From assembly GCA_902575965.1 (NCBI GenBank), contig CACGTM010000001.1, positions 62,001 to 126,000 on the forward strand: a DNA stretch of 64,000 bases, in the 5' to 3' direction. The DNA comes from an uncultured Alphaproteobacteria bacterium (GTDB lineage Bacteria; Pseudomonadota; Alphaproteobacteria; Rhodospirillales; Rhodospirillaceae). A program made the position numbers and the translations under genes. Position 1 is the stretch's first letter, and each line of letters opens with the position of its first letter. Of this stretch, positions 30,633 through 40,472 are shown piece after piece. Below the pieces are notes generated by a model, which worked only from the letters and a program-made list of their open reading frames with translations, ran no database searches and was not told the DNA's origin.

Positions 30633-33008
30633 ATGGTAGTGAGAACAAGTAAAGTTAAAAGTCCATCTGTTAAGGATTTTACTAAACCTAAATCAAAAAA
30701 GCCATACGACTTAGATGCTGAATTAGAGCGTACAAAGGCAAAATTGCGTAAAACAGAAATGCTTTTGTCGGTTTCACAGAAAATTGCTAGTAAAAAAAAC
30801 CTAAGTGAAATTTTATGGACATTAATTGAAATGACAACTGAAGAGTTAGGTGCAGATAGGGGAAGTCTCTTTCTTAACGACTTTTTGACTGGTGAACTGT
30901 ATTCTCGTGTTGCACAGGGCGATCTTACGCGGGAGATTAGAATTCTTAATTCAAGTGGTATAGCCGGTTCTGTTTTTCACTCTGGTAAAGGAGAAATAAT
31001 TCATAATGCTTATGACGATGATAGGTTTAACTCTAAAATTGATGAACAGACAGGGTTTAAAACAAAAAATATAGTTTGTGCTCCAATAAAAACCGTTCGA
31101 GACGACACAATAGGCGTCATACAAATATTGAATAAAAAAAAGGGTAGGTTCACCAAAGAAGATCTTGATATTGTGGAAGCAATTACCTCTCAAGCTGCAG
31201 TTACTCTTCAAAATGCTCAAGGTATGGAAGAGATGGAAAAGTCACGAGAGAAAGAGATGCAGTTTCTTGATGTTGTTTCAGATGTTACAGCTGAGATAGA
31301 GCTTGGGTCTTTATTGCAGAGAGTCATGGTAGAGTCCACTCGAATGCTTAAGGCGGATCGTGCAACGCTTTTTCTTAATGATCCTAAAACAAATGAGCTT
31401 TTTTCTAGAGTTGCTATGGGTGATGGCATTGGGGAAATTCGGCTTCCGAATAATGTTGGAATTGCTGGAGCTGTTTATCAGTCTCAGGAAACAATAAATA
31501 TCCCACATGCATACGCAGACTTAAGGTTCAATCCAAGTTTTGATAAACAAACAGGTTACTTTACACGCTCAATTTTATGCGTACCAATAATGAATAAAGA
31601 TGGAGAATGTATTGGTTGTACACAGGCTTTAAACAAAACAGGTGGTGGTTTTACCGATGAAGATGAATCCCGTCTTAAGGCATTTACGCAACAGGTAGCT
31701 ATAGCTCTAGAAAATGCTAAATTATTTGAGGATGTATCTAAAGAGCGCGCATATAACTATAGTATGTTAACAAGCATGTCGAATGCAGTTATTACTATTG
31801 GTGCTGATGGAAAAATTATTACTTGCAACAAAGCAGGTTTAAAAATTTTAAAGGTAAGTTCATCAGACATTGTTGGTAAAAAAACAGAAGAGTTCTTTGT
31901 AAATGGACGTTCATGGATACAAGAAAAAATAAAAAAATGTGAGGAGTCTAAAGAAAGTGAACTATTAATGGATGCCGAGTTTGAGGTTGGAAATAAAGAA
32001 GATGAAAGCCTTGAAACTGTTTCAGCAAACATAAGCTTTCTTCCCTTGGAAAACGATGACCCAGACGGAAGAATGGATCAGGCTCAGGATTATCTAGGCA
32101 CTTTGGTAATGATTGAAGATATTTCTGATGAAAAAAGAATGAAATCAACAATGTCTCGATATATAGACCCAGGAATTGCTGAGAAGCTCATGAGTGACGG
32201 AACAGATATTATGGGAGGCCAAGAGACGGAGGCAACTCTGTTATTTTCAGATGTGCGAAGTTTTACAACAATTACTGAAACTTTGGGTGCGCAAGGGACC
32301 GTGGCTCTTTTAAATGAATATTTTGATATAATGGTAGAAGCAATAACTGAACAAGGGGGTATGGTTGATAAGTTTATTGGTGATGCCATCATGGCAGGAT
32401 TTGGAATTCCAATAGCTAATGAAGATGATGAAGATAGAGGTGTTCGTGCTGGTATAAACATGATTAAAAGAATGTGGGAATGGAATGAACAAAGGGAAAA
32501 GAATGGTAAAATGCCAATTGACATGGGACTTGGTCTTAATACAGATAAAGTTGTTTCAGGAAATATTGGTTCATCAAAGAGAATGGATTACACAATGATT
32601 GGTGATGGTGTAAATCTTGCCGCAAGGCTTGAAAGCGCATGCAAAGCTTACTCTGCAAGAATTCTTATAAGCGATTTTACTTATAAAAAACTTAAAGGGA
32701 CATATCAGATTAGGTACATAGATGATGTTATTGTTAAGGGCAAGACTGAACCAGTTGGAGTAAGAGAGGTTTTAGATTATCATACGTCACATACGTTTCC
32801 AAATTTAATGGATACAGTTAATCATTTTAATGAAGGAAGAGTCTCGTTTAAATCAGGTAATTGGGAGAAGGGAATAAAGTCATTTAAAGAATGTCTTAAG
32901 GCAAACCCTGAAGACAAATTGTCTAGTACTTACATCGATAGGTGTAAAATTATGAAGCAGAAAGACCCAAAAGATTGGGATGGAATTTGGGTGATGGATT
33001 CAAAATAA
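30633..33008 (+). CDS. GAF-GAF-PAS class III adenylate/guanylate cyclase
   Basis: Two GAF domains with RFNSKIDEQTGFKTKN / RFNPSFDKQTGYFTRS; PAS-like segment; cyclase TLLFSDVRSFTTITETLG, DKFIGDAIMAGFG, GLGLNTDKVVSGNIGSSKRMDYTMIGDGVNLAARLE. Confidence 0.9.
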   Translation: MVVRTSKVKSPSVKDFTKPKSKKPYDLDAELERTKAKLRKTEMLLSVSQKIASKKNLSEILWTLIEMTTEELGADRGSLFLNDFLTGELYSRVAQGDLTREIRILNSSGIAGSVFHSGKGEIIHNAYDDDRFNSKIDEQTGFKTKNIVCAPIKTVRDDTIGVIQILNKKKGRFTKEDLDIVEAITSQAAVTLQNAQGMEEMEKSREKEMQFLDVVSDVTAEIELGSLLQRVMVESTRMLKADRATLFLNDPKTNELFSRVAMGDGIGEIRLPNNVGIAGAVYQSQETINIPHAYADLRFNPSFDKQTGYFTRSILCVPIMNKDGECIGCTQALNKTGGGFTDEDESRLKAFTQQVAIALENAKLFEDVSKERAYNYSMLTSMSNAVITIGADGKIITCNKAGLKILKVSSSDIVGKKTEEFFVNGRSWIQEKIKKCEESKESELLMDAEFEVGNKEDESLETVSANISFLPLENDDPDGRMDQAQDYLGTLVMIEDISDEKRMKSTMSRYIDPGIAEKLMSDGTDIMGGQETEATLLFSDVRSFTTITETLGAQGTVALLNEYFDIMVEAITEQGGMVDKFIGDAIMAGFGIPIANEDDEDRGVRAGINMIKRMWEWNEQREKNGKMPIDMGLGLNTDKVVSGNIGSSKRMDYTMIGDGVNLAARLESACKAYSARILISDFTYKKLKGTYQIRYIDDVIVKGKTEPVGVREVLDYHTSHTFPNLMDTVNHFNEGRVSFKSGNWEKGIKSFKECLKANPEDKLSSTYIDRCKIMKQKDPKDWDGIWVMDSK

Positions 33009-34267
33009 TGTTATATTTACTTCATTACTTAAAGTATAGTGATGAATTTTTTGATATAAGGGATTTCTTTTTAAAAATAAAAAATGTATTGGGTTTTTTA
33101 TTTTTACTATTTTTCATTTCTGGTTGCGCAAGAATTGAGAGATTAAATTTTGCAATGTCTCTCTTCTCAGGAAAAGAACAATATCAGAATTTTCATCGTA
33201 TTGATGAAATACTTCCTGTCAAAAGATTATCTCCATCAGACTCTCCCCTAATTTTTGATAGAGCTCAGTCTATAAAATTACCTTCGAGCTTTTCGTTTAA
33301 TAATCAAAAAATTGAAACTGAAGATTTTTTATTTCGAACAGATACCTCAGCCTTACTTATAATTAAAGGTGGAAAAATAGTTTATGAGAACTACTGGTTA
33401 ACAGGAGGTAAAGATAAGAAGTGGATTTCTTTTTCTATGGCAAAAAGTTTCGTTTCTGCTTTAATTGGAATTGCAAATAATCAGGGTTATATAAAGAATG
33501 TTAAAGACCCCATTACAGATTACGTGCCCAAATTAAAGGGAAGTGCTTATGATAATGTAAGAATAAAAGATATTTTGCAGATGTCATCTGGGGCCTCATG
33601 GAATGAAGATTATAGTGATAATTTTTCAGATATTAATCGAGTTGGGAGAATTTTTGCTATAGGTGGTTCACTCGATAAAATAGCAATGGGTTTAAGAAAT
33701 GATAAAACTCCTGGAACTTACAACAGTTACAATTCAATAGACACACAGGTTTTAGGAATGCTCCTAAGGGAGTCAACAAATAAATCTATAACTGAATTTA
33801 TGATAGAAGTGCTTTGGAACCCAATTGGAGCAGAACATGATGGTTTTTGGGTCGTTGACTCAAATAATATGGAGTTAGCATTTGGAGGTTTTAATGCTAC
33901 AGCACGTGATTATGCTAAACTTGGGGAGCTTTATAGGCAAGGAGGTAAGTTAAACGGAAATCAAATTGTTCCAGCTAAATGGGTTAAAGATTCTATTACG
34001 CCTGATGCACCGCATTTGATGCCTGGAAATCAACCACAATCAGGTAATGATAGGGGTTATGGATATCAATGGTGGTTACCTGATTTAGAGAGCGGTGATT
34101 TTATGGCTATCGGTGTTTACAACCAATTTATATATGTTGCCCCTCAAGCAGAGAAAGTCATTGTCAAGTTATCTGCAAATAGCCTATTTGGGACTAGCGC
34201 TGAGGCTAATGCCAAAAGTGTAGCAGAGTCAATTTCTTTTTTTAAATCAGTTACAATGGATAAATAA
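33008..34267 (+). CDS. Serine hydrolase, beta-lactamase family (class C-like), lipoprotein
   Basis: Lipobox FFISGCARIE; SMAKSFVSALIGIA (SxxK), YNSIDTQVLG; ATG at 33008 overlaps the cyclase stop. Confidence 0.8.
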   Translation: MLYLLHYLKYSDEFFDIRDFFLKIKNVLGFLFLLFFISGCARIERLNFAMSLFSGKEQYQNFHRIDEILPVKRLSPSDSPLIFDRAQSIKLPSSFSFNNQKIETEDFLFRTDTSALLIIKGGKIVYENYWLTGGKDKKWISFSMAKSFVSALIGIANNQGYIKNVKDPITDYVPKLKGSAYDNVRIKDILQMSSGASWNEDYSDNFSDINRVGRIFAIGGSLDKIAMGLRNDKTPGTYNSYNSIDTQVLGMLLRESTNKSITEFMIEVLWNPIGAEHDGFWVVDSNNMELAFGGFNATARDYAKLGELYRQGGKLNGNQIVPAKWVKDSITPDAPHLMPGNQPQSGNDRGYGYQWWLPDLESGDFMAIGVYNQFIYVAPQAEKVIVKLSANSLFGTSAEANAKSVAESISFFKSVTMDK

Positions 34268-34293
34268 TGATTGAATAAAATATTTTTAAGTAA

Positions 34294-34512
34294 TTATTCT
34301 TTAACGAAAGTTACAGAGTAATATTCTTCACCATTGAATAAATCACTTGCATTACCAGGTCCATCTATCATCTGGAATTTCCTTGGAACAATTCGATCTT
34401 CCATTCGGTACCCTTTTTCACTCATATTTTTTCTATGAAATTCCATGGCTGCAGGTGTGAATTCTTTAGCAAGAACTGTAATTCGCTCGATTTTTTTTTC
34501 TGAATCATTCAT
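34294..34512 (-). CDS. Small hypothetical protein
   Basis: MNDSEKKIERITVLAKEFTPAAMEFHRKNMSEKGYRMEDRIVPRKFQMIDG...; start at internal Met 34512 preferred. Confidence 0.5.
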   Translation of the reverse strand: MNDSEKKIERITVLAKEFTPAAMEFHRKNMSEKGYRMEDRIVPRKFQMIDGPGNASDLFNGEEYYSVTFVKE

Positions 34513-34514
34513 TC

Positions 34515-34670
34515 TTATATATACCTTCTGATTGCTTCCAATGCATATGTTAACCCTAAACAAGCGTTATACCCTACCACACGGCCCATAAAAGTAGTAT
34601 CAATTATTTTAAACTTATTAATATATTTTATGTCTTCCCAATCTAACCTTAGTGAATTAATAGTTATTTA
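34515..34670 (-). pseudogene. Possible degenerate C-terminal fragment of a GMC-type oxidoreductase
   Basis: Minus-frame NSLRLDWEDIKYINKFKIIDTTFMGRVVGYNACLGLTYALEAIRRYI, 2 nt before the next ATG; resembles the NLyvvDtSvfp..g.NP.lti.AlA.R tail. Confidence 0.3.
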
Positions 34671-34893
34671 GTACACCTGATGATTAAGTGTTTTAATGGC
34701 TTTTGCGTAGCCTTATAAAAAAACTCTATCAATTTAACTGTGTTTTTTAAGGGTATGCTCTCTAATGAAACAAAAGTTTTATAGATTGTATTTTAAATTA
34801 ACTTATTGTTTATATGTCTTAATATTATATATATACTAATTCCTGAGAAAATTCTTTATATCCAATATTGTTAAGTAAATTTGTAGGATTTGA

Positions 34894-36348
34894 ATGGTTA
34901 AAAACAAATATAAAGATGACCGTTTAAGAGAGGAGTGTGGGGTTTTTGGTGTTTTCGGCCATCCTGACGCTGCTGCTCTTACCGCATTAGGTTTACATGG
35001 CTTACAACATCGAGGGCAAGAGGCGGCTGGCATTGTAAGTTTTGATGGAAAACATTTTCACGCTGAAAAAAGGATGGGTTTAGTAAGCGATCACTTTACA
35101 AAGAAAGACATACTTAACAGATTAAAGGGATCTTCTTCGATTGGACATGTAAGGTACTCTACAAGAGGCGCAACGGTTATAAGGAATGTTCAACCTCTTT
35201 TTGCGGATCTACCGGGGGGCGGATTTGCAATTGCTCATAATGGCAATCTTACTAATGCGCTTTCTCTTAGGGATGAGTTGGTAAACGCTGGTTCAATTTT
35301 TCAGTCAACTTCGGATACAGAAGCTATTTTACAGCTTGTCGCTCGTTCAAAAAGAGGAAATACACTTTCAAGATTTATCGATGCTCTTTTTCAAATTGAG
35401 GGCGCATATGCTTTGGTGGTGATGACTAATAAGAAGCTTATTGGCGCAAGAGATCCTTTGGGTATAAGACCATTGGTAATTGGAGAATTAGATGGGCATT
35501 ACATATTAGCATCAGAAACTTGTGCCCTTGATATTATTGGAGCTAAGTTTTTAAGAGAGGTAGAAAACGGTGAAATAGTAGTTATAACTGACAAGGGTCT
35601 TGAAAGTATTAAGCCTTTCCCTCCTCTAAAAGCCCGACCATGTATCTTTGAATATATTTACTTCTCTAGGCCTGACAGTATTGTTGGGGGAATGAATGTT
35701 TATGAATGCCGTAAGGCTTTTGGGAAACAGTTAGCAAGAGAATCAAATGTTGATGGAGATGTTGTTATCCCGGTTCCAGACAGTGGTGTACCAGCAGCGA
35801 TAGGATATGCCCAAGAATCTAAGATACCTCTTGAGTTGGGAATTATTAGAAATCATTATGTAGGCAGAACATTTATTGAGCCTCAGCAGTCAATTAGATC
35901 TTTGTCTGTGAAATTAAAGCATAATGCAAATAGAATCCTAGTTGGTGGTAAGAAAATAGTTTTGGTAGACGATTCAATTGTGAGGGGGACGACTTCTGTG
36001 AAGATTGTAGATATGCTAAGAGATGCGGGAGCAAGTGAAGTTCATATGCGTATTGCTGCACCGCCAATTACTCATCCTGACTTCTATGGGATTGATACTC
36101 CGTCACAAGATCAGTTGTTAGCATCAAATCATAACTTAAAGGAAATGTGCGAATATATTGGGGCAGATAGTCTTGTATTTTTGTCTGTTGATGGGCTTTA
36201 TAAGGCAATGGGTCATAAAAATGGAAGAGATCCCAAGAATCCAGCATATACAGATCACTGTTTTACTGGAGACTATCCAACCCAGCTTAAGGATCAAACA
36301 AGTGATGATCGTATTCAGCAACTTTCACTTTTATCAGACCACCGCTAA
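34894..36348 (+). CDS. purF: Amidophosphoribosyltransferase
   Basis: REECGVFGVFGHPDAAALTALGLHGLQHRGQEAAGI; VLVDDSIVRGTTSVKIVDMLRDAGA. Confidence 0.96.
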   Translation: MVKNKYKDDRLREECGVFGVFGHPDAAALTALGLHGLQHRGQEAAGIVSFDGKHFHAEKRMGLVSDHFTKKDILNRLKGSSSIGHVRYSTRGATVIRNVQPLFADLPGGGFAIAHNGNLTNALSLRDELVNAGSIFQSTSDTEAILQLVARSKRGNTLSRFIDALFQIEGAYALVVMTNKKLIGARDPLGIRPLVIGELDGHYILASETCALDIIGAKFLREVENGEIVVITDKGLESIKPFPPLKARPCIFEYIYFSRPDSIVGGMNVYECRKAFGKQLARESNVDGDVVIPVPDSGVPAAIGYAQESKIPLELGIIRNHYVGRTFIEPQQSIRSLSVKLKHNANRILVGGKKIVLVDDSIVRGTTSVKIVDMLRDAGASEVHMRIAAPPITHPDFYGIDTPSQDQLLASNHNLKEMCEYIGADSLVFLSVDGLYKAMGHKNGRDPKNPAYTDHCFTGDYPTQLKDQTSDDRIQQLSLLSDHR

Positions 36349-36354
36349 CAAAAA

Positions 36355-37215
36355 ATGAATAGTAAGTATATTTTAAATTTTTCTTGCCCTGATCAGTTTG
36401 GCATTCAAGCAAGAGTGGCTGGTTATTTATTTGACAGGGATGCATTCTTGACAGATGTTCAATCTTATTCTGATCAAGATACAGGAATTTTTTTCTCCAG
36501 AATTGTTTTTTCTTTTAAAGAAAAAAAGTTTGTAGACGAAGAATTTAATCGTTCTTTTAATAAAATTGCAAGAGACCTTTCTATAAGATGGGAGATAAGT
36601 GAAGAAGGAGAGAGGCTTAGAACTATCATAGCAGTCTCAAAGCAGGGTCACTGTCTTAATGATTTACTTTATAGAACTAAATACAGAAAATTGCCTATAG
36701 AAATTGTTGGTGTTGTATCTAATCATGAAGATTTTAGAAATATTGTTGAATTTAGTGGGATAAAATTTCATTATTTGCCGGTGCTTCCTGATAAAAGTAA
36801 TAAGCTCAAGCAGGAAAAAATGTTTTCTAATTTAGTTAGTAGCGAGAGTATTGATCTTGTAGTTTTAGCAAGGTACATGCAAATAATTTCTCCAGATTTG
36901 AGTAAAGAATGGTTTGGTAAGTGTATTAATATTCATCACAGTTTTCTTCCAAGCTTCAAAGGTGCACGAGCATATCATCAAGCACATAACCGGGGAGTTA
37001 AAATTATTGGAGCAACTACGCACTATATTACTCCGGATCTTGATGAAGGGCCTATAATTGATCAAGATACTGAAAGAGTAACTCACAAGAATACTCCAGA
37101 AGAATTGATACAAAAAGGCAATGATATTGAGGCAAGAGTTTTAGCAAGGTCGGTAAAGTGGCACGCGGAAAAAAGAATTCTAATTAATGGAAAAAAAACT
37201 ATCATTTTTGAATGA
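36355..37215 (+). CDS. purU: Formyltetrahydrofolate deformylase
   Basis: N-terminal ACT-like NFSCPDQFGIQARVAGYL; LARYMQIISPDL, INIHHSFLPSFKGARAYHQAHNRGVKIIGATTHYITPDLDEGPII. Confidence 0.93.
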   Translation: MNSKYILNFSCPDQFGIQARVAGYLFDRDAFLTDVQSYSDQDTGIFFSRIVFSFKEKKFVDEEFNRSFNKIARDLSIRWEISEEGERLRTIIAVSKQGHCLNDLLYRTKYRKLPIEIVGVVSNHEDFRNIVEFSGIKFHYLPVLPDKSNKLKQEKMFSNLVSSESIDLVVLARYMQIISPDLSKEWFGKCINIHHSFLPSFKGARAYHQAHNRGVKIIGATTHYITPDLDEGPIIDQDTERVTHKNTPEELIQKGNDIEARVLARSVKWHAEKRILINGKKTIIFE

Positions 37216-37559
37216 GTTGCTCAAAATACATTAGAAGCTATATGCAATATTTAACCTTATTATCAGCCATCATTCTTGAAGTTTGTGGAACTTTACTTTT
37301 GCCTTACACTCAACAGTTTACTAAACTGTTTCCAACTATAGGAATGATTATTTGTTACGCTTTATCTTTTTATTTTCTTACTATTGTCTTGAAGTATTTG
37401 CCATTGGCTGTAGTTTATGCCACTTGGAGTGGTTTGGGAGTTTTTGGTATTGCCTTGTTCTCTTACCTTATTTTAAATCAATCATTAAGTTGGCAAGTTG
37501 TTGTTGGTTTAGTGCTTATAGTAAAGGGTGTTATTCTTGTGAACATTTATACAAATTAA
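37212..37559 (+). CDS. Small multidrug resistance (SMR/EmrE) transporter
   Basis: 4-TM, LAVVYATWSGLGVFGIALFSYLILNQSL. Confidence 0.8.
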   Translation: MSCSKYIRSYMQYLTLLSAIILEVCGTLLLPYTQQFTKLFPTIGMIICYALSFYFLTIVLKYLPLAVVYATWSGLGVFGIALFSYLILNQSLSWQVVVGLVLIVKGVILVNIYTN

Positions 37560-37575
37560 ACGAAATGAAAAGAAC

Positions 37576-38820
37576 TTGACAACCGTTAATCTTAAATTGG
37601 AGCAAAGTTATAATTTTATTTTTTATGGTTTTTGCCTGTGTTTTTTTTCTGGATTTGGTCAAACTTATTTCGTAGCAATATTTAACTCTTTTTTTTCTCA
37701 AGATCTAAACTTATCTTTTAGCGAGTTAGGTGGCTTGTATGGTGCGGCAACTTTTGCGAGTGCATTGATATTAATTCCGGTTGGTAAGTTAATTGACGAA
37801 ATTGATCTTCGATTATTTACATTTCTCTCATTCGTAATTTTGTCTTTTGCGTGTTTTTCTTTATCGAGAGCTGATAGTTATCTTTCTCTATTTTTTTCTT
37901 TTTTAATTCTTAGGTTGGGTGGACAGGGATTAATGTCACATACTGCAATGACAAGTATGTCTCGCTATTTTAAGAAGAAAAGAGGGCTGGCAACTAGTAT
38001 ATCAAATATTGGCTTTGCCGCAGGGATTGCTTTTTTTCCCATCCTGGCAGCAAAATCGACGCAATTATTTTATTGGAGAGATATTTGGCTTATTTGCTCA
38101 TTGATAGTAATATTTTTTTTGATGCCTCTTTCTATTTTTCTTTTAAAAGGACACTCACTAAGACATAATGAATATATCAAAAGTCAAACAAATTTAAAAA
38201 ATGCCCAACCAAATGAATTTATGCACGGTTGGTCAAGAAGGCACGTAATAAGAGATATTAACTTTTACCTTTTACTACCGCTTATCATGACCTTGCCATT
38301 TATTGCTACAGGTATTCAATTTCATCAACTTGTACTTGTCTCTGAGAAGGGTTGGTCTCTCACAACTTGGGCATCAGGTTATAGTCTCGCAGCATTATTT
38401 AATGTTTTTGGAGGACTGTTAGCAGGTTTTATTACAGCTCGTTATTTAAGTATTGGAAAAATGGTACCTTGGTTTATTTTGCCACTATTTATCTCTCTAA
38501 TTCTTTTAATATTTTTTGAAGACCCAATAACGATCTGGTTATTTATGTTGTTTAATGGACTAGCTGGTGGTACTTACGCAGTAGTCAATAATATTTTGTG
38601 GGCTGAAGTATATGGTACTAAAAATATAGGCTCCATAAGATCATTAATAATGTCTATAGGTATTTGTGCTGCTGCAGCTGCCCCAGCTGCTATGGGTTAT
38701 CTTATAGACATTGGTTGGAGTATGAGGCTTATTTCAATAATTAGTTTATTATATTTAGTGATTTCTATGTTTATTGCTTTTTTTGCTGATATAAGATCTA
38801 GACCAAATCCAGAGTTGTAA
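37576..38820 (+). CDS. MFS transporter
   Basis: 12-TM; FSELGGLYGAATFASALILIPVGKLIDE; GAAAAPAAMGYLID-like C-terminal half. Confidence 0.8.
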   Translation: MTTVNLKLEQSYNFIFYGFCLCFFSGFGQTYFVAIFNSFFSQDLNLSFSELGGLYGAATFASALILIPVGKLIDEIDLRLFTFLSFVILSFACFSLSRADSYLSLFFSFLILRLGGQGLMSHTAMTSMSRYFKKKRGLATSISNIGFAAGIAFFPILAAKSTQLFYWRDIWLICSLIVIFFLMPLSIFLLKGHSLRHNEYIKSQTNLKNAQPNEFMHGWSRRHVIRDINFYLLLPLIMTLPFIATGIQFHQLVLVSEKGWSLTTWASGYSLAALFNVFGGLLAGFITARYLSIGKMVPWFILPLFISLILLIFFEDPITIWLFMLFNGLAGGTYAVVNNILWAEVYGTKNIGSIRSLIMSIGICAAAAAPAAMGYLIDIGWSMRLISIISLLYLVISMFIAFFADIRSRPNPEL

Positions 38821-38858
38821 TATAAGTTAAAGTTGGCTTTCATTATTAAGAGGTTAAT

Positions 38859-39473
38859 ATGGAAATAGTTTGTCTTGATCTTGAAGGAGTATTGATACCA
38901 GAAGTTTGGATAGCTTTTGCTGAAAAAACAGGTATTGATGATTTACGTGCGACTACACGTGATATTCCCGATTATGATGTTTTGATGAAGCAGAGGCTTG
39001 AGATTTTAGAGAAAAATAATTTTTTATTAAATGATATACAGGATGTAATTTCCTCTTTAGAACCTCTACCAGGTGCAAAAGTTTTTCTTGATTGGCTTAG
39101 GGAAAGATTTCAAGTAATAATTCTTTCTGATACTTTTTATGAGTTTTCTAGTCCCTTTATGAAAAAACTAGATTGGCCTACTTTATTTTGTCATAAATTA
39201 TTAGTTGACTCGAGTGGTAAGGTTTTAGATTACCAACTCAGGCAAGATAACCCAAAAGGTTCTTCTGTGAAAGCCTTGAAGGCTCTTAATTATGAAGTAT
39301 TTGCTGCTGGTGATTCATATAATGATATTTCTATGTTGTCTGAAGCAGATACTGGGATCCTAATACATGCGCCGCAGAATGTGATTAATGATTTTCCACA
39401 GTTTAATTCTGTTAATAGTTATGAAGAGCTTAAAACTAATCTTATAAATTTAAGTAATAGGCCCTTATTTTAA
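38859..39473 (+). CDS. thrH: Phosphoserine phosphatase/homoserine phosphotransferase ThrH
   Basis: MEIVCLDLEGVLIPEVWIAFAEKTGI; ILSDTFYEFSSPFMKKLDWPTLFCH; AAGDSYNDISML. Confidence 0.9.
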   Translation: MEIVCLDLEGVLIPEVWIAFAEKTGIDDLRATTRDIPDYDVLMKQRLEILEKNNFLLNDIQDVISSLEPLPGAKVFLDWLRERFQVIILSDTFYEFSSPFMKKLDWPTLFCHKLLVDSSGKVLDYQLRQDNPKGSSVKALKALNYEVFAAGDSYNDISMLSEADTGILIHAPQNVINDFPQFNSVNSYEELKTNLINLSNRPLF

Positions 39474-39497
39474 TACAAAGTTTAAATTAGACTTAAC

Positions 39498-40472
39498 ATG
39501 CCAGTTGTAAACCAATTTATAATTAAACATGCAAATAAAAATTATAAGACGATTGTTGCATCGTTTTATAAGTTTATTAAGATTAGTGAGCCAGAAAAAA
39601 TAAAAATAGCATTACTAGAGCTTTTTAATAAAGACAATATTCTTGGAACTATTCTTATAGCGCCTGAAGGCCTTAACGGTACAATCTCAGGAAATAAAAT
39701 TGCTATAGAAAGAGTTATTAATTTCTTAAGGGAAGATAATAGGTTTGTTGATTTAACGCCAAAGATATCATTTTCTAATAATAAAACTTTTAATCGGATG
39801 AAGGTTAAAATAAAAAAAGAGATCGTAACAATGGGAGTTGATAATATAGAACCTGATAAGATAAGCGCAAAATTTATTGATGCAAATCATTGGAATGAAT
39901 TAATTTCAGACCCAGGTACAATTTTAATTGATACTCGTAATCATTATGAAACCTCAATAGGGACCTTCAAGGGTGCTATTTCTCCATCAACAGATTCATT
40001 TAGAGATTTCCCGACTTGGGTTGATAGCCTTGATGAAAAGTATAAGAAAAAGAAGATTGCTATGTTTTGCACGGGGGGTATTAGATGTGAAAAAGCATCT
40101 TCAATGATGTTAAAAAAAGGCTTTAAAAATGTTTACCAGCTCAATGGTGGTATTCTTAAGTATCTTGAAGAGATTAATCAAAATGATAGCTTGTGGGAGG
40201 GAAGTTGTTTTGTTTTTGATGATAGAGTTGCACTTAATCATGGACTTGAAGAGAGTATTTATGAAATGTGCCATGCATGTAGAACTCCCTTTCATCCAGA
40301 TGAAAAAATGAGTAAATATTTTGTTGAAGGAGTTAGTTGTTCTAAATGCTATAATAACTATTCAGACGAACGAAAGGAGAGGTTTGCTGAGCGACAGAAA
40401 CAAATTGGTTTAGCAAAGAAAAGGAATGAAGATCATTTAGGAAAAAAAATGAGATCAAGGAATAATGACTAA
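39498..40472 (+). CDS. trhO: Rhodanese-family tRNA uridine hydroxylase TrhO (YceA)
   Basis: LIAPEGLNGTISG; MFCTGGIRCEKASSMMLKKGFKNVYQLNGGILKYLEE; C-terminal CHACRTPF ... CSKCY. Confidence 0.88.
   Translation: MPVVNQFIIKHANKNYKTIVASFYKFIKISEPEKIKIALLELFNKDNILGTILIAPEGLNGTISGNKIAIERVINFLREDNRFVDLTPKISFSNNKTFNRMKVKIKKEIVTMGVDNIEPDKISAKFIDANHWNELISDPGTILIDTRNHYETSIGTFKGAISPSTDSFRDFPTWVDSLDEKYKKKKIAMFCTGGIRCEKASSMMLKKGFKNVYQLNGGILKYLEEINQNDSLWEGSCFVFDDRVALNHGLEESIYEMCHACRTPFHPDEKMSKYFVEGVSCSKCYNNYSDERKERFAERQKQIGLAKKRNEDHLGKKMRSRNND

Noticed and set aside
32090-32524. 144-aa minus-strand ORF within the cyclase
   Set aside because: Antisense shadow ORF of a conserved catalytic domain.
37212-37579. 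Overlapping plus ORF 37352-37579 within the SMR transporter
   Set aside because: Alternative-frame ORF with no family features; the SMR frame is well supported.
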